Shown piece after piece: positions 22,262-33,659 of a stretch of 64,000 nucleotides of DNA. The notes beneath the pieces were generated by a model that saw nothing but the letters and a program-made list of their open reading frames with translations, did no database searches and was not told where the DNA came from. Origin of the DNA: Pomphorhynchus laevis (lineage: Eukaryota; Acanthocephala; Palaeacanthocephala; Echinorhynchida; Pomphorhynchidae); assembly GCA_012934845.2 (NCBI GenBank), contig WNNJ02003720.1, positions 186,001-250,000 of the forward strand, read 5' to 3'. Both the position numbers and the translations under genes were made by a program. The stretch's first letter is position 1. Each line of letters opens with the position of its first letter.

Positions 22262-25200
22262 TGTAAATCATGTGTCGAGAATGTGTGAACGGAGGAGGTG
22301 TTTGAATGTGACAAAGGAAAGAGCGCGGCGGACGTCGAGAGGGAGTTGATTCCAGGCGAGGGAGGCAGCGATGAGGAAGGATCGGAGACCGTAGTTGTTG
22401 AAGTAATTTGGAACAAGAAGTAAGTTGGAATTACGGAAACGCAGCGATAGCGAGGTGGGGCGAGTGTCGTCTAAGACATGAAGGTTGATGAACGATGGGG
22501 AGCCGACAGCGATGAGACGAAAAGTTACGAGAAGGCGGAGTTTGATGCGGATGTGGATGGTGGGCCAGGAGAGTTGGGCAAAATATGTGGATGTGTGGTT
22601 GAAGCGACGGAGACGAAAGAGCACTCGAACGGCGGTGTTGATTATTCGTTGTAAGGGTAGGATTATGGATTTTGGAGAATTGGCGAAAATGCTCAGGCAA
22701 TAATCGATTTTAGAGAAAAGAAACGATGAAAGAAGATACATACAAGAACGGAAGTCGATAAAGAAGCGGATACGGCGGATGTCACGGAGAATTAAGTTAG
22801 ACGAGCGGACCTTGTCACGGACGAAGGGTTTAAGGGAAAGGTGATTATCGAAATGGAAGCCTAAGAAAGTGAGGTTGTGAACTATTGGGATGATCGATGA
22901 GACAAAAGTTACAGTGGGAAGATTTAGGTTTGGTTTAAGGAGGCGGACCACATTATTTGAGACTTGTCAGGGTTTAGAACGAGATGCAGATTGGAGATAC
23001 GTTCGTAGATAGAAGAAAGACAGTTGGAGGCAGAAATTGCGATATCGTGTATGCGATGTGCGGGTGCATGAGCATAGATGAGGATACCATCGGCGTATTG
23101 CATGACGTTAAAGGAGTAAGGTTTGATAAACGGAGAGAGATCGCCAAGTAGAAGAGAGAAAATCAGGGGCCTAGGACTGAACCTTATGGGATTCCGCAAA
23201 AAATAGGGATGGGAGGGGAGACGATGAATTAGAACAGACGCGAAAGGAACGGTCGGATAGATATGAGGCAAACCATGCAACGGAGGAAGAAGAAAAGATG
23301 TAATCATAACGAAGGCGAGAAAGGAGGTCGGAGTGGTTGACAATGCCGAAGGCGGAGGATAGGTCGAGGGAGATGAGAACACTATATAGAGCCTTGTCTC
23401 GAGAAATGAGTAATTCGTTGTAAATTTTCATGCAGGCGATTTCTGTGGAGTGGTTAGAGCGGAAAGCGGATTGATAAGGAGGTACAGATTGGATGAGGAG
23501 AGATAAGCGTTGATCTGTATTAAGATGAGGCGTTCTAAGAGCTTAGAAATAGTAGGGAGTGGTGAAATGGGGCGATAGCTAGAAGGAATGGATTGTCGAG
23601 CAATTGTTTCTTTAGGAGGGGCGATCGATTGCGGATTTCCAGTGTGAAGGGAAGATACGACTGCGGATGGACGAGTTAAACAAGGTTGTGAGAAGGGCAG
23701 AGTGGGATAGGATGAGACCGGGGTGTGAGAGAGCAACGTGGATACTTGTCTGGAGAAATGACGAATAATCATGGGGATTGATGTTGCACGGCGAAGAGGA
23801 ACGAGCAAGGATTGAGTTAAAAGTATGCCAGAGAGTCTTAGAGTTGAATGAAGTGATGATTTTATGCTGCCAGAAGGATTTGCATTTGGTACGTAGTAGG
23901 TTGAGATGAGACCGGCGAAGAGCAAGATAGGAATCACGGAAAGACGGAGTGATCGAGCGGAAATCACGTCTGAGAGAGCGGTGATAGACTCGAAAAGCAT
24001 GGCGGATTCGACGCTTTGAGAGTAGGCATTGGATGTCAAACCATGGGGAACGGTGCAAGCGACGGTGTGGGTGAAATTTGAAGGGCAAGTAAAGATCGAG
24101 AGTGGATGTGAGTTCAGAGTCGAAAAGAAGTCGAGATCGGGAGGAGATTAATATGTTATTGTGGGTAATTATAGAGATGATTTGAGTAAGGCAGAGCGGA
24201 GAAGGGAGAGGTCAAGATTTCTCCAAGGGCGACGTAGGATTGTTGGTGTGTGAGGAGGGGTGTGCTTGTGAGTGAGATCAAGGGTGACGAGAAAGTGATC
24301 GGATATACTTGGATCAAAGATGGACAGTGTAGTGTAGGCAGCAAAATGATCGGGGGCATCGAAGATATCGAGTGCCCCACCAAGGATATGTATGGGGGCA
24401 GTGGAGATTAGTTTGTAATTGTAGTTGGATAGAATGTTGATGAACTGGATGGAATCGGTGGAAGAGTGGCGGTCTAGGCGGATGTTGAAGTCGCCTAGAA
24501 TGTGTGAAGGAATTCAGGACAAAGAACAATGAGAAAGGAGGTCAGCGATTTCGGTAAAAATAAGGATGTAGGAGCTGATGAACCAGGACGATATACAATG
24601 GCGAGATCTAGAGTGATCGGGTTAGAAGAACGACAAGTGAGCAATTCAAAAGAGCAAGGACTGAATGGTGGATTGATTTTGCGAAGAGACGCGGGGTGAC
24701 GCGCGAATGCGACGATGCCGCTATGATTAGAGAATTTAGAAGGATATGAGATGAGGGGACGGGCGGATTGGAATAAGGAGCAACCGGCAGAGAGCAGACG
24801 GCGAATGGAAAGGTCGTCGGAATCTGAATGCCAGGATTCGGTGAGGCAGAAGAGATCGATGGATTGCTTGGTGAATAGGTTGATGATAAAATCGGATTTA
24901 TTGAGAATATATCTAGTGTTGAGGAGGCCGAGGCGGAAACCGTGTGTGGTGGCGAAAAAGTCTAGTGGAGAAGACACATAGGGAAGATGGAGCGCCATCG
25001 AATTTTGGGACGAGTGTGGACAATTTGAAAATTTCCGTCTATTTTTCGGATGGAGAGTGATGTTTCGCCGTTTTCCTCGCGACGGCGTTTTTTGATGCGG
25101 CAGAAGAGAGTTGAGCGATTTCAGAAGGGGTGCGATCGGGGAAAATTCGAGTGATTGAAGATGACATGAGTTTAAATCGTTAAGAGAGGACAGAAGACGC

Positions 25201-25985
25201 GTGAGAGCAATGCTTGAAAACAATTTTTAGGAGAGGGGGCTGGGAATGATTATATTGAGAAGATTTGTTTAGACGGATGAATGCGACAGGAGAAATGTCC
25301 TTGAAAAAGGATGGTTTATCCGCAGGAACAATAGACGAGAGGATGGATCTGAAGGCGAAACATCGTGGTCGAGACCTGCTTGTGTAGATAAGGAGTTGGA
25401 AGGAGTGATATTAGTGACGATAACGCAACGATCGCGAGAAGGAAAGCACTTCCGTAAAGGAGGACGACTGACGTGATTGGGTGATACCACGATAGAAGAG
25501 CTGGCAGTTGATGATTTGGAGGGATTTGGTTTGACGACGGGAGACAGAGGATAATGATAATAAAGAGGGTGGCAAGCGATGTGAGGAAAGGTTAGGAGTG
25601 GAAGGATCGTGGAGGTTGGTGAAGATAATTTTGATTGATAGATGCAAGTTATTGAGAAACGAGACGGGAAGGACAGGACGGGGGTTTCGGGGAGTGAAGA
25701 TGACATGGAATGGGAAGTGTATATGGTGGCAGGGTCGGTGGGTGGATAAAGGACATTAGAAACGACGGGGGTAGTTTGAGTTGACGTGTTGGATGTTGAT
25801 ATGTGCTTATTGGAAAGGTTGCGAATTAGTTTGTTGGCACAAAAACCACATACGAAGTCTTTTTTAGACTTATTCTTGTTGCAGGCGATTGTTGTCCAGA
25901 CGCTGCAGTCGTGTATCGAGCACTGTACTTGCAGTTGTCCATAGTTGGTGTCGGTCTTAGTTGTTTTCTTACGTCCTCTCATTAA
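22262..25985 (-). mobile_element. CR1/Jockey-like LINE, nearly full length
   Basis: Reading from 25985 downward: ORF1 (25982-25269, 237 codons) with a PHD-like cysteine finger (Cys21, Cys26, Cys34, Cys45, Cys48); an APE-type endonuclease (about 25.2-24.5 kb) with the FCLTESW motif; a linker PWFDIQCLLSKRRIRHAFR (about 24.0 kb); RT with SYRPISPLPTISKLLERL (about 23.55 kb), LDLSSAFGIVNH (about 23.35 kb) and MQYADGI (about 23.1 kb); and a C-terminal segment ending RSHILDT at 22268. The catalytic YADD reads YADG and ORF2 is shifted or stopped at least five times, so this copy cannot move itself. It abuts the gag side of the Ty3/Gypsy fossil. Confidence 0.88.
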
Positions 25986-26159
25986 CTCTAAAAATTCTGC
26001 AAGCGGAGCGAGCGGAACTGGATTGATCTGGAACTGGATTGATTGTATGTATATTAGATTGTATGTTAATTTATCTCAAACTTTTTTTATCAATATAATC
26101 AAACATACATACTTGCCACCATAAAAGATTCAAAAACAGACAATGATTAAGCTACCTAA

Positions 26160-26240
26160 CATGTGCACACCATCGACTCCCTTTTATTTTCAAAATAAAA
26201 CTTACATCCAAATAGATAATGTATCAATGGGATTACCATT
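26160..26240 (+). mobile_element. Penelope-like RT scrap
   Basis: A short stretch reads PFYFQNKTYIQIDNVSMG and LPLGP, the RT block before the active site in PLEs. Nothing further of the element is readable. Just downstream, short direct repeats of the CACCCTAGAAG type occupy 26235-26325. Confidence 0.55.
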
Positions 26241-26244
26241 AGGC

Positions 26245-26665
26245 CTTAGAAGTATCTAGGCACCCTAGAAGTATCTACGGTGCCTAGATTTTAGCACCCT
26301 AGAAATACCTGGGGTGCTTAAAATATAAATGAATATTGCATCAGTTAATCACAAAATCCTGTTTATACATCTAATCCAAAACCAATTTGCATTCATCCAC
26401 TTCCTTAAGTAAATGCATTATACGAATCGTCAACTACAACGTATGAGACATTACATATTTACTACCTCTTTGCTTCACATCGCTTCTCTCTTTCTTCAAT
26501 GTAATTGTTCTGGCTGGAAGACTATGTTACCAACAATCACGAAGTGTTATTCACAAAATTTCATCGATGTCACCCCTGAGGTATACTAATTGGTTCAAGC
26601 ATCAGATTGTTATCACGGTAATATTTATGGCCGAAACGTTAGCAAATACATGTTAGTTCAAAGGA
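26245..26665. other. Spacer
   Basis: Apart from the short CACCCTAGAA-type repeats at its start, nothing recognised. Confidence 0.4.
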
Positions 26666-26670
26666 TATGA

Positions 26671-26744
26671 TGGCCGATATGGGGCTTGAACCCATGACAT
26701 CCGCGTTATTAGCACGGCGCTCTAACCAACTGAGCTAATCGGCC
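26671..26744 (-). tRNA. tRNA-Ile (anticodon AAU)
   Basis: A complete cloverleaf on the minus strand without intron: 7-bp acceptor stem (GGCCGAT with ATCGGCC), D arm GCTC/GAGC, anticodon loop CTAATAA giving AAU (read as IAU after A-to-I editing), T arm ATGGG/CCCAT with TTCAAGC, and an A discriminator. A and B box promoter elements are intact, so transcription is expected. It decodes isoleucine codons. A damaged relative lies at 33.6 kb. Confidence 0.95.
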
Positions 26745-26924
26745 TGAAAACAATAATCTGCGAAATTATTTATTAATGCCCACTGCAGCCTTTCTGTTTT
26801 TGGTTGAAAGCATAATATACAATATTTACATTGAAAACACAATTGTTCAAATATCAATCGCGAAAGCAGGTGAAATTTCACTTGTAGGCTCCTTATCTTT
26901 GACCTGAGGACTATTTGCTATTTT

Positions 26925-27165
26925 AAATAATTGATACTGATCCATTATTGATAAATAATTATTGGAGCTGGATCAAAGGAAGAAGAATTTGTTTTTGATA
27001 TTTCGCTAACTATACTGTTAGCATCTTCAGAAAATTAATTTTTCTTCCGAACAAGTAATTTTCTGAAGATGCTAGCAGCAGTTAGCGAAATATCAAAAAT
27101 AATTACGTATTTACTTTGATCCAGCTCTAATAAGTATTTGCTATTTTTACCAAAACCTTTAAAGT
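26925..27165. repeat. Head-to-head pair of family A hammerhead repeats
   Basis: Two copies face each other: minus strand at about 26925-27037 and plus strand at about 27050-27165. Each arm has a GATCCAG-type flank, a hammerhead core CUGAAGA-U, stem II (GCUAAC/GUUAGC, or GCUAGC/GUUAGC with a G-U pair), GAAA and AUAUC. Stem I of the plus copy, GUAAUUUU against AAAAUAAUUAC, pairs well. Both cores are intact. Confidence 0.75.
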
Positions 27166-28899
27166 TTTTTATTTTCTCAAACTTTTTGACTTTAAAAAAG
27201 TGAGAAATAAATAGCATACAATAAATAACATACAAATATATACAAATTACTTATCTATCGGAACTTCGTCAGTTGAAAAAAATTAGCTAACATAATATTT
27301 GTATGAAGCGTACTAAAATCGTACACAATTAACGACTTGCAGACTAAGGACTTAGAAGGTCAACAAGTTGATCGCTCGCCGACGATTTACGCTAAAGCAG
27401 TCATGCCCAAAATAATATCGATGGACAATACACAGAGCTCCGTGGAGACACCTGATAGTTCAAGTGGTCCCTTCGATGAATCTCAACAAGACAAAATCGA
27501 ACAGGTAGAACAGTTAAGCGTGCACATTACCAATCGCAACGCAAACGCTTTATCAGCAGATTCATAATCCAAATCGAAGGAGGCGACAGATTACAGCGGC
27601 AGCTCGAGCCTCGACCTTTTTCCTACTGCATCGAGAAGTTCAAACGAGTACGATTTACATCCGGAGAACGACGCCCTCGATCATTCAGGTAAAAAGAAGT
27701 GCCCTCACTGCCAAAGAATGATCTCTGGCACTGCTTGGGGTTTAGCAAGGTTCCACAAGTACAAGGATGTGAGTTGATCCGGTACCAGTCGGGACCTTAG
27801 CGAATTGCCTTTCACTTACGCTTCACCTTTGGAGCCGCCACAACTCTCCCTTCAAAACGGTACTTTGACAGATTGCGCTGTTTGCGGTTAGACGAACCCG
27901 CGTAAACGCACTACATCCTCCAGACGATGTGGCCGGATATTTCATCTGACTTGTATCAGAATAAATCGCCATCAAACAAACTTGCTTCCACTCTGTGAAT
28001 GTCGCTCTTGCGCAGGTTTCTCGACAAACTACGAGCAGAGCTCGCAACACGAATTAAAGGGACAAAGTAACCACCCATGATAACTCCAATCAATAATATA
28101 TTCTAAAGTTCGAACTATTACTCGATTGCCATAGAAATGGTGGAGAGAAGCGGCAGACTTACTCTCTAACCTAATTAAATCTACCCTCGGTTCAAACTCA
28201 ATAGATAGCTAGGTCCGCTTTCTGTCTACATAAAGTATGCTTTTCCGTACACCGTGTAAGTGCAGAAAACCGAGGTAATCATCACATATCACGGCTAATA
28301 CGCGCAAAAATAAAGAACTACCAAGCAGGCCCCATTAATACTGTCCCTCCAAATGTTCAGAAATCATCTTGTCCAAAAGCCGGTAACGTCAATGGCAACG
28401 TACGTGCAGCGATCATGTTGACCCGAAAAGGGAATTACAGGAGAGCGATGCAAAGACTCATGTCAACCGGTTTTGTCGCACATGGCCCTAATACAAAATT
28501 TAAGTTAATTGCACTCCATCTAATTCAGACCGCGTCTATCCGTATCCCACAGCAAACACTTCTGTTTAGATAGTGTGATAAGCCGAGATCAGATCGACCC
28601 ACCAGTTTCAAACCAACTTACACGCTCTATTCCTTTCACCCGACTCTATACTTCTTTGGTCACGGCTGTCTCCATCGACTCACACACATTGAGTAAAACT
28701 GTCAGATCCTTCACACCAAGATCATCCGTCGGATGCTTCGAGCTGCGGCCAGAACACCTGCATGACTGCATGGCGGCCGACTCAGAAGGCATACTGCTAG
28801 GGCGTCTAACACGTTTTGTTAACTACATGTTGTCCGCACTGGTTCGTCGCTCGTTGGCTCCATTCTTCGCATGAGCAAGCCTTATCGCACTCCCGAAAA

Positions 28900-29650
28900 A
28901 GAACCATAGCATCCGAGAGGTAGGAATTAAATTCGGTTAAACTCATTACCAATTCTGGGGAAAAGTTGGATAGCTACCTGAAAGAAAGCCACTCTAATAT
29001 AATCAAAGTGAAACCTCCTTCTAAGCAACGTATCTTCCTCTATTTGCCAACGAATTAGGTCATGGTAGGTGGTCTGTTTTTGGCGCAACTGCTCAGTACA
29101 GATTGGTTTCAACAACCACATCATATGAAGCAGTAATATGTCGTGGAAAGAATTAGTTGTTGAGCAATGAAAAGTGGAAGATGGTGATTTATGAATAAGG
29201 TAGATGTACCTGGCTCTGCGGAGTGCTGTATTAATTCAACTACCAGTTACGTCGTTAAAGTCACCGAGTAACATGTCATAGCCACTACACAAAATACGGT
29301 CCAAGAGCTCACGGTTCTTGTGAATTTCTCCTGGCTTAATAAAGATATTGGCTATACTGATACGTTTACCGTTCTTACAAAGACATATAGCTAAACAAGA
29401 CAACTCTACAAGAATAGTTTAAAAGAAGGGACGATCTTAAGGAGCATTTAACAAGGGTTGAACAACCTGAGATGAAGAGGAGTAAGAAGAGGTTATGTAC
29501 GGAGTAAAGTGGATATAAATGTGCTTAGGGATAGATCGAGTAATGTCATGGGTGAGACGAATAGACCGCGTCTTCTGAAGAACTATAACATCTGCATATC
29601 TACCAGATAGAAGGCCAAGGGCAGAAGAACCTCCCGAATCCCACAAGGAT
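28900..29650 (-). mobile_element. LINE fragment with APE-type endonuclease motifs
   Basis: On the minus strand DVIVLQKTRS (29.55 kb), IFIKPGEIHKNRELLDRIL and YDMLLGDFND (29.3 kb) give two parts of an apurinic-type endonuclease (L-Q-x-T and the GDFN motif). The order on the strand is correct. It lies inside the R2-like element in opposite orientation, so it is a younger insertion or a rearranged piece. Several stops are present. Confidence 0.55.
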
Positions 29651-29929
29651 ATTCAGTGAAAAAAGCTCTTGACTACTTTGCATTGTGTTACGTCAGATAG
29701 AGTGGGATGCCTACCTCCTAGCAGGAACCATGAGAGAGAAAGTTGCCCTTCTCACTCCCAGCCCTACAGGGAGAAGACACTTGCATATTTTGGGTTTATA
29801 ATTCGGAATGAGCACTCTTTAAAAACGATGATGTGGTTATTGAGAGTATATTAGCAGCTTGAAGATATATCGGTCAGAGGTAAAATTGTTCTTCTCCCCA
29901 AATCTATTATTATATACTGCTCAAAAAGC

Positions 29930-30510
29930 ATTCGCCCGATCACGATCTCGAACTGTTTAAATATGAATTATTAAAGGGCTATCGCCCGCAAAATCTCAGA
30001 CTTTATGAAGAATAACAATTTATTTTTAGAGAGCAACTTTGGTTTCCAAAGAGAAAAAAGCTCAACCATGGCATTAAATTACATCCAAGATAACTTGACG
30101 AAGAATATATTTTCAAAAGTTATGTACTCTTTAGACTTCATATCAGTTTTTGATACCGTACTTCACGTGAGTATATTTGAACACATGATTAGACTTAAAT
30201 TCATTCGTGTCTGATTTTCAGGGCATTTTGGGCAACCAAATCTAGTTCAGTGAAGATAGATGAATTTGACGATGAGATGATATATACAATAAAGGGAGTA
30301 CATCAAGGGTTTCACTGTCGCCTATACTGTTTACTTTAACTACATGACATTTAGTAAAGGCGATAAAATATATAAATTAAACTATTGTGTCTTCACAGAT
30401 GACATTCCCCTTATATTTATGAGATGTACGAGAGATTTGACTGAGCTAAAAACTTGCAGTAATACTTCCATTAAGATCATACAATCCAGACAGTCAGCTT
30501 TGTTTTATGT
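29930..30510 (+). mobile_element. Jockey-type RT fragment
   Basis: A frame at 30005-30214 reads ESNFGFQREKSSTMALNYI and SLDFISVFDTVLH, the RT fingers and motif A; then TIKGVHQG (motif B) near 30.29 kb and CVFTDDIPLIF near 30.4 kb, where the usual YADD is FTDD. Frames change between these blocks. It belongs to neither the CR1-like nor the R2-like element nearby. Confidence 0.6.
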
Positions 30511-31651
30511 TGAATCCATCATAAACCAAATAAATCACTTAATGAATCACTGGATTCGCTCCAGAAAATTGAAGCTACGCATCTTGCTCACAATCAGCGT
30601 GACCAAGCAGCACTACCATTGAGATTAGGAAGTTTGGGTTTACGGAGAACGACCGACCATTCAGCATCGGCTTTCGTCGCCAGTGTCGCTCGAGTAGCCT
30701 CCGTTGAAGTTCTCCCTTGTCCGCACCTTCATGGTTTATAATCCTCTTTTTCAGATATATTCCTCACATCCAAAGTACAAGCATCCGATGTGGAGATCTT
30801 ATCTCAATCACGCTTGTCCTCGATTGTTGATAACACTACTTACGAAATTTTGCTAGTCAGCTTAAATCAATTCGACAGAGCGAGGTGGTGGCCGTTGCTC
30901 AACCGCACGCATCGACATGGCTACATGTAATTCCCAATGAAGTGTCACGAACCGCTTTTTCGTACCCCCATTTTGCGCCCTAATCCGTATGTGGTTAGGG
31001 ATTCTATTAACGCTCTGCGCCTACATATGCGGCCGATGCTACCGTCACGGCGACCGTTATGGGTTACACGCTCTAACTTGCCAGTTCGGAGGCTTCTGAG
31101 GCGTCAGCCATGATGCTATTCGGGACGGTTTCTTTCGCGCCGCCCAACGAAGAGGATGCACGTAGGGTTGGAAACGCGTTACCTCCTACCGGACTTACTC
31201 AAGAGACCGGCAGATATTCTTCTCTATGGGGACCCACCCGAGGCCGTAGATTTCAAGGTGGCAAACTCTTTACAACCGACTTACGTATTGATAACCTCAA
31301 CGATCGGAGGTTCGACAGCACACGCTTACGCAGAAGGCGTCAAATGTCGTAAGTATAAACAGCGCGTGGAGTCCGCCGACTACAACCTCAGGCCAGCAGA
31401 AGTAGAGAGCTTTGGAGGATGGAACAACAGGAGCGAGGCATTGATCCGTGAAATCGCCACTTTTGAAATGGGGTAGTAGACACCCCTTATCCGATAGCAG
31501 CTACAAGGATATTTTAGGAAGCGTCGGTGTCCTTAATGCGCGAGCGATTTTGGCTTCATTTGAAATCAGCGAAGTAACAGTAGCTACAGCCGCAATCGTG
31601 TCTGCTCCCGAGCCACACATGTTCACAGAGAACGACGTCCTGCCATTTCAT

Positions 31652-31909
31652 CGCACAAACCTGGGACGACAAAACCTCACGTCATTAACGACAGAAACTG
31701 ATCTACAGGAGACAATCAACGAGGTGGTCTTGGAGAACAAGGGATCTTTTGACTTTACCGAATCCCTCAAGATGACAGGCACGAAAATAAGTGAAACTGA
31801 CAGCGAGAAGGAATACTGTGAATCCTTCAAGGTTTTCGATAAGGACGAGAACGGTTTCACATCAGCATCCAAGCTACGGCGAATCATGACTAACCTAGGA
31901 GAAAGTTGA
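31652..31909 (+). pseudogene. Calmodulin processed-pseudogene fragment
   Basis: The frame aligns without introns to calmodulin residues about 37-114: [10 protein letters not shown] matches [30 protein letters not shown] matches [20 protein letters not shown], and [10 protein letters not shown] matches LRHVMTNLGE. The EF2 calcium loop has lost its acidic residues ([10 protein letters not shown]), and the EF3 loop has Lys at position 12 in place of Glu. After LGE the DNA GAAAGTTGACA looks like GAAAAGTTGACA with one A missing, giving an immediate TGA. It lies 175 bp past the R2-like element tail in the same orientation. It is not a working EF-hand protein. Confidence 0.75.
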
Positions 31910-33200
31910 CATTAACTATTATCATAGCACTGTAATTATGTTTTCTATTTTTCCCTATTTCGCTATTATTATTTTTGGCATCAGTAAATTATTTTAAATA
32001 TAACTTTGATTACAACTATTATATTCAACGATATAGCCGATACGATATAAAAAGATATTTGACGATAAGGTATAGAAAGACATTCGACGATATTAATATA
32101 GCTACGGTCATGGCCTAAGTTGATAAAAATCATCAATAAATGTGTACAAATTGTTTCTGCGATGGAACTTCTACTTAATTCACAAGCTGTGCTTGCTTCT
32201 TTGCTAGCCGTTACTGCTCAGACTGTATCGCTTCACTATGCAAGAATCGAGCTCAACCAACAACCACTTTTCTGATGTTCCAGTGCTCAACTAACCATAA
32301 CTTTCACGTGTTCTCTTTGGATCTGTATTCCCGAGCACTTCAAAAAATATATCGCCTCCATTAAGGCCTATATATTGGTTTGGATGCAGATTTTTCGAAT
32401 TTGCACTCAATTAAAGAAATTACTCAAATGTCTTACAAACTCACACATGCACTATCATCTGATTAGCACCGTAATTGAATTTAGAAGTTATATCTGAGGT
32501 GTCTTGAGAGCATCTAGAATCAACAACTGAGTACTTTAAAGATCGTAGCTACTTGATAGCGACATAGAAACAATGTCACGATTCCGTAAGGCATTAGCAG
32601 TCTAAAGACTGTTGAAGAAATATATAATTTAGCAAATTACCTATTGTAAACCTTTGATCGAAAGTTAATGAGGAAGATACGAAATGTGAAGTACAATTTA
32701 TTCAGGTTTTTAAGAGGTTTCAGTGACGAAATTCGTCGCTAACGAATTTTTGGTGAGAAACGGATCACAAAAGTAGAGTATCTAAGATGTATAGAGAATT
32801 CAATTAGCGGATAAGATTGATATGGCTGAATGTGACTGCTTACTTGTTAAAATAGGCAAGACGTTTGTCGAAACATAACGTTATGAAGGTAAAGCAGGAT
32901 TACAGGAGAGAAATGATTTATGAGCATAACGTGAATGCAATGTTATGTGTAGATTCAGTCTTTTATGATGTATTGTTTGCAAACATGGAATTATATTTAG
33001 AGATAAATATAGAATTAATATCTTTAATATATAATTATATTAAAGATAATTTATATCTTTATATAAATTTATATATCATTCTATATCTTTAATATAGAAT
33101 TATATTAAAGATATTAATACATAACGAAGAATTCTTCTGGTTGTGCCACGACATTATTGCCACGTGTATTGTTCTTATTTTTGATACAGCAAGACGCTAC
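31910..33200. other. AT-rich spacer
   Basis: No exon or RNA gene recognised. Palindromic AT runs built from TTTAATATA-type words occupy about 33015-33115. Confidence 0.45.
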
Positions 33201-33204
33201 TAAG

Positions 33205-33275
33205 CATCATAGGTGGGTATTATCAGTCGCTGACCTAGACCTACATTTCCTGTTTCGATCCTTATTATCTTCCTT
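33205..33275 (-). repeat. Dispersed repeat with type II-like hammerhead order
   Basis: A third copy of the 2.9 kb repeat type. On the minus strand it reads GAAACA-(GGAAA)-UGUA and then CUGAUAA, with the core altered at one base. The ACA/UGU hairpin is kept although its loop differs from the other copies. Confidence 0.35.
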
Positions 33276-33282
33276 ACACTGG

Positions 33283-33357
33283 TTCTGATAGGATTCGAAC
33301 TCAGGACGTCTATATCGCGTTTCTAACTTTACGTCTACTATGCTAGCTGCTCCAAAG
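33283..33357 (-). repeat. tRNA-derived (SINE-like) pol III promoter segment
   Basis: On the minus strand TAGCATAGTAGA fits an A box and GAGTTCGAATCC fits a B box, with tRNA-like spacing of about 40 bp. The acceptor and T stems do not pair, so it is not a tRNA gene. It resembles the head of a tRNA-derived SINE and adjoins the type II-like repeat. Confidence 0.45.
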
Positions 33358-33429
33358 GTGTTAGTATACGTTTATGTGTATTATTTTTGGTAGGGGATTG
33401 TATTCTAACGATCTATTAAAAATCGACCA

Positions 33430-33590
33430 TAGGTGTGTGATGCGCTCCCCCGGATTACTGTTTTTCATGCTGTCACTTAGATAAAGATTATTCTCTGTAT
33501 GTCGAGGCGGACAATTGATGGTAATCCCGAGGTGAGGAGCTTGAGAAATCTTAGTCTGCTTAGGGGGTAGTCCTCCGAAGCAGAGGACTA
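33430..33590 (-). repeat. Partial family D repeat
   Basis: It shares the GAGGCGGACAA and GAGGAGCTTGAGAAA blocks with the GC-rich repeat at 36.9 kb and 38.2 kb. It runs straight into the damaged tRNA-Ile copy. Confidence 0.5.
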
Positions 33591-33657
33591 TATGGGGCTC
33601 GAACCCATGACATCCGCATTATTAGCACGGCGCTCTAACCAACTGAGCTAATCGGCC
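33584..33657 (-). pseudogene. tRNA-Ile(AAU) pseudogene
   Basis: Matches the intact tRNA-Ile over the D, anticodon (AAU) and T arms, but the 3' acceptor strand reads ATAGTCC instead of ATCGGCC, giving two mismatches in the acceptor stem, and the discriminator is T. The damage is confined to the acceptor end, where a family D repeat begins. A true but poor tRNA cannot be fully excluded. Confidence 0.75.
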
Positions 33658-33659
33658 TG

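Larger units (their letters stand above)
27337..31476 (+). mobile_element. R2-like non-LTR retrotransposon, decayed and interrupted
   Basis: Pieces in order: an N-terminal region with a C2H2 finger CPHCQRMISG...H (27.7 kb) and a second Cys/His cluster (27.87-28.03 kb); the RT start, SKTVRSFTPRSSVGCFELRP to SASLIALPKKN (28.68-28.9 kb); an RT C-terminal block LRLGSLGLRRTTDHSA (30.62 kb); a C-x2-C...H-x4-C knuckle (31.03-31.1 kb); and a RPADILLYGD...VESFGGW segment (31.19-31.43 kb) resembling the tail of R2-type elements with a restriction-like endonuclease. It has many stops and frame changes and two other LINE pieces inside. The exact clade is uncertain. Confidence 0.65.
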
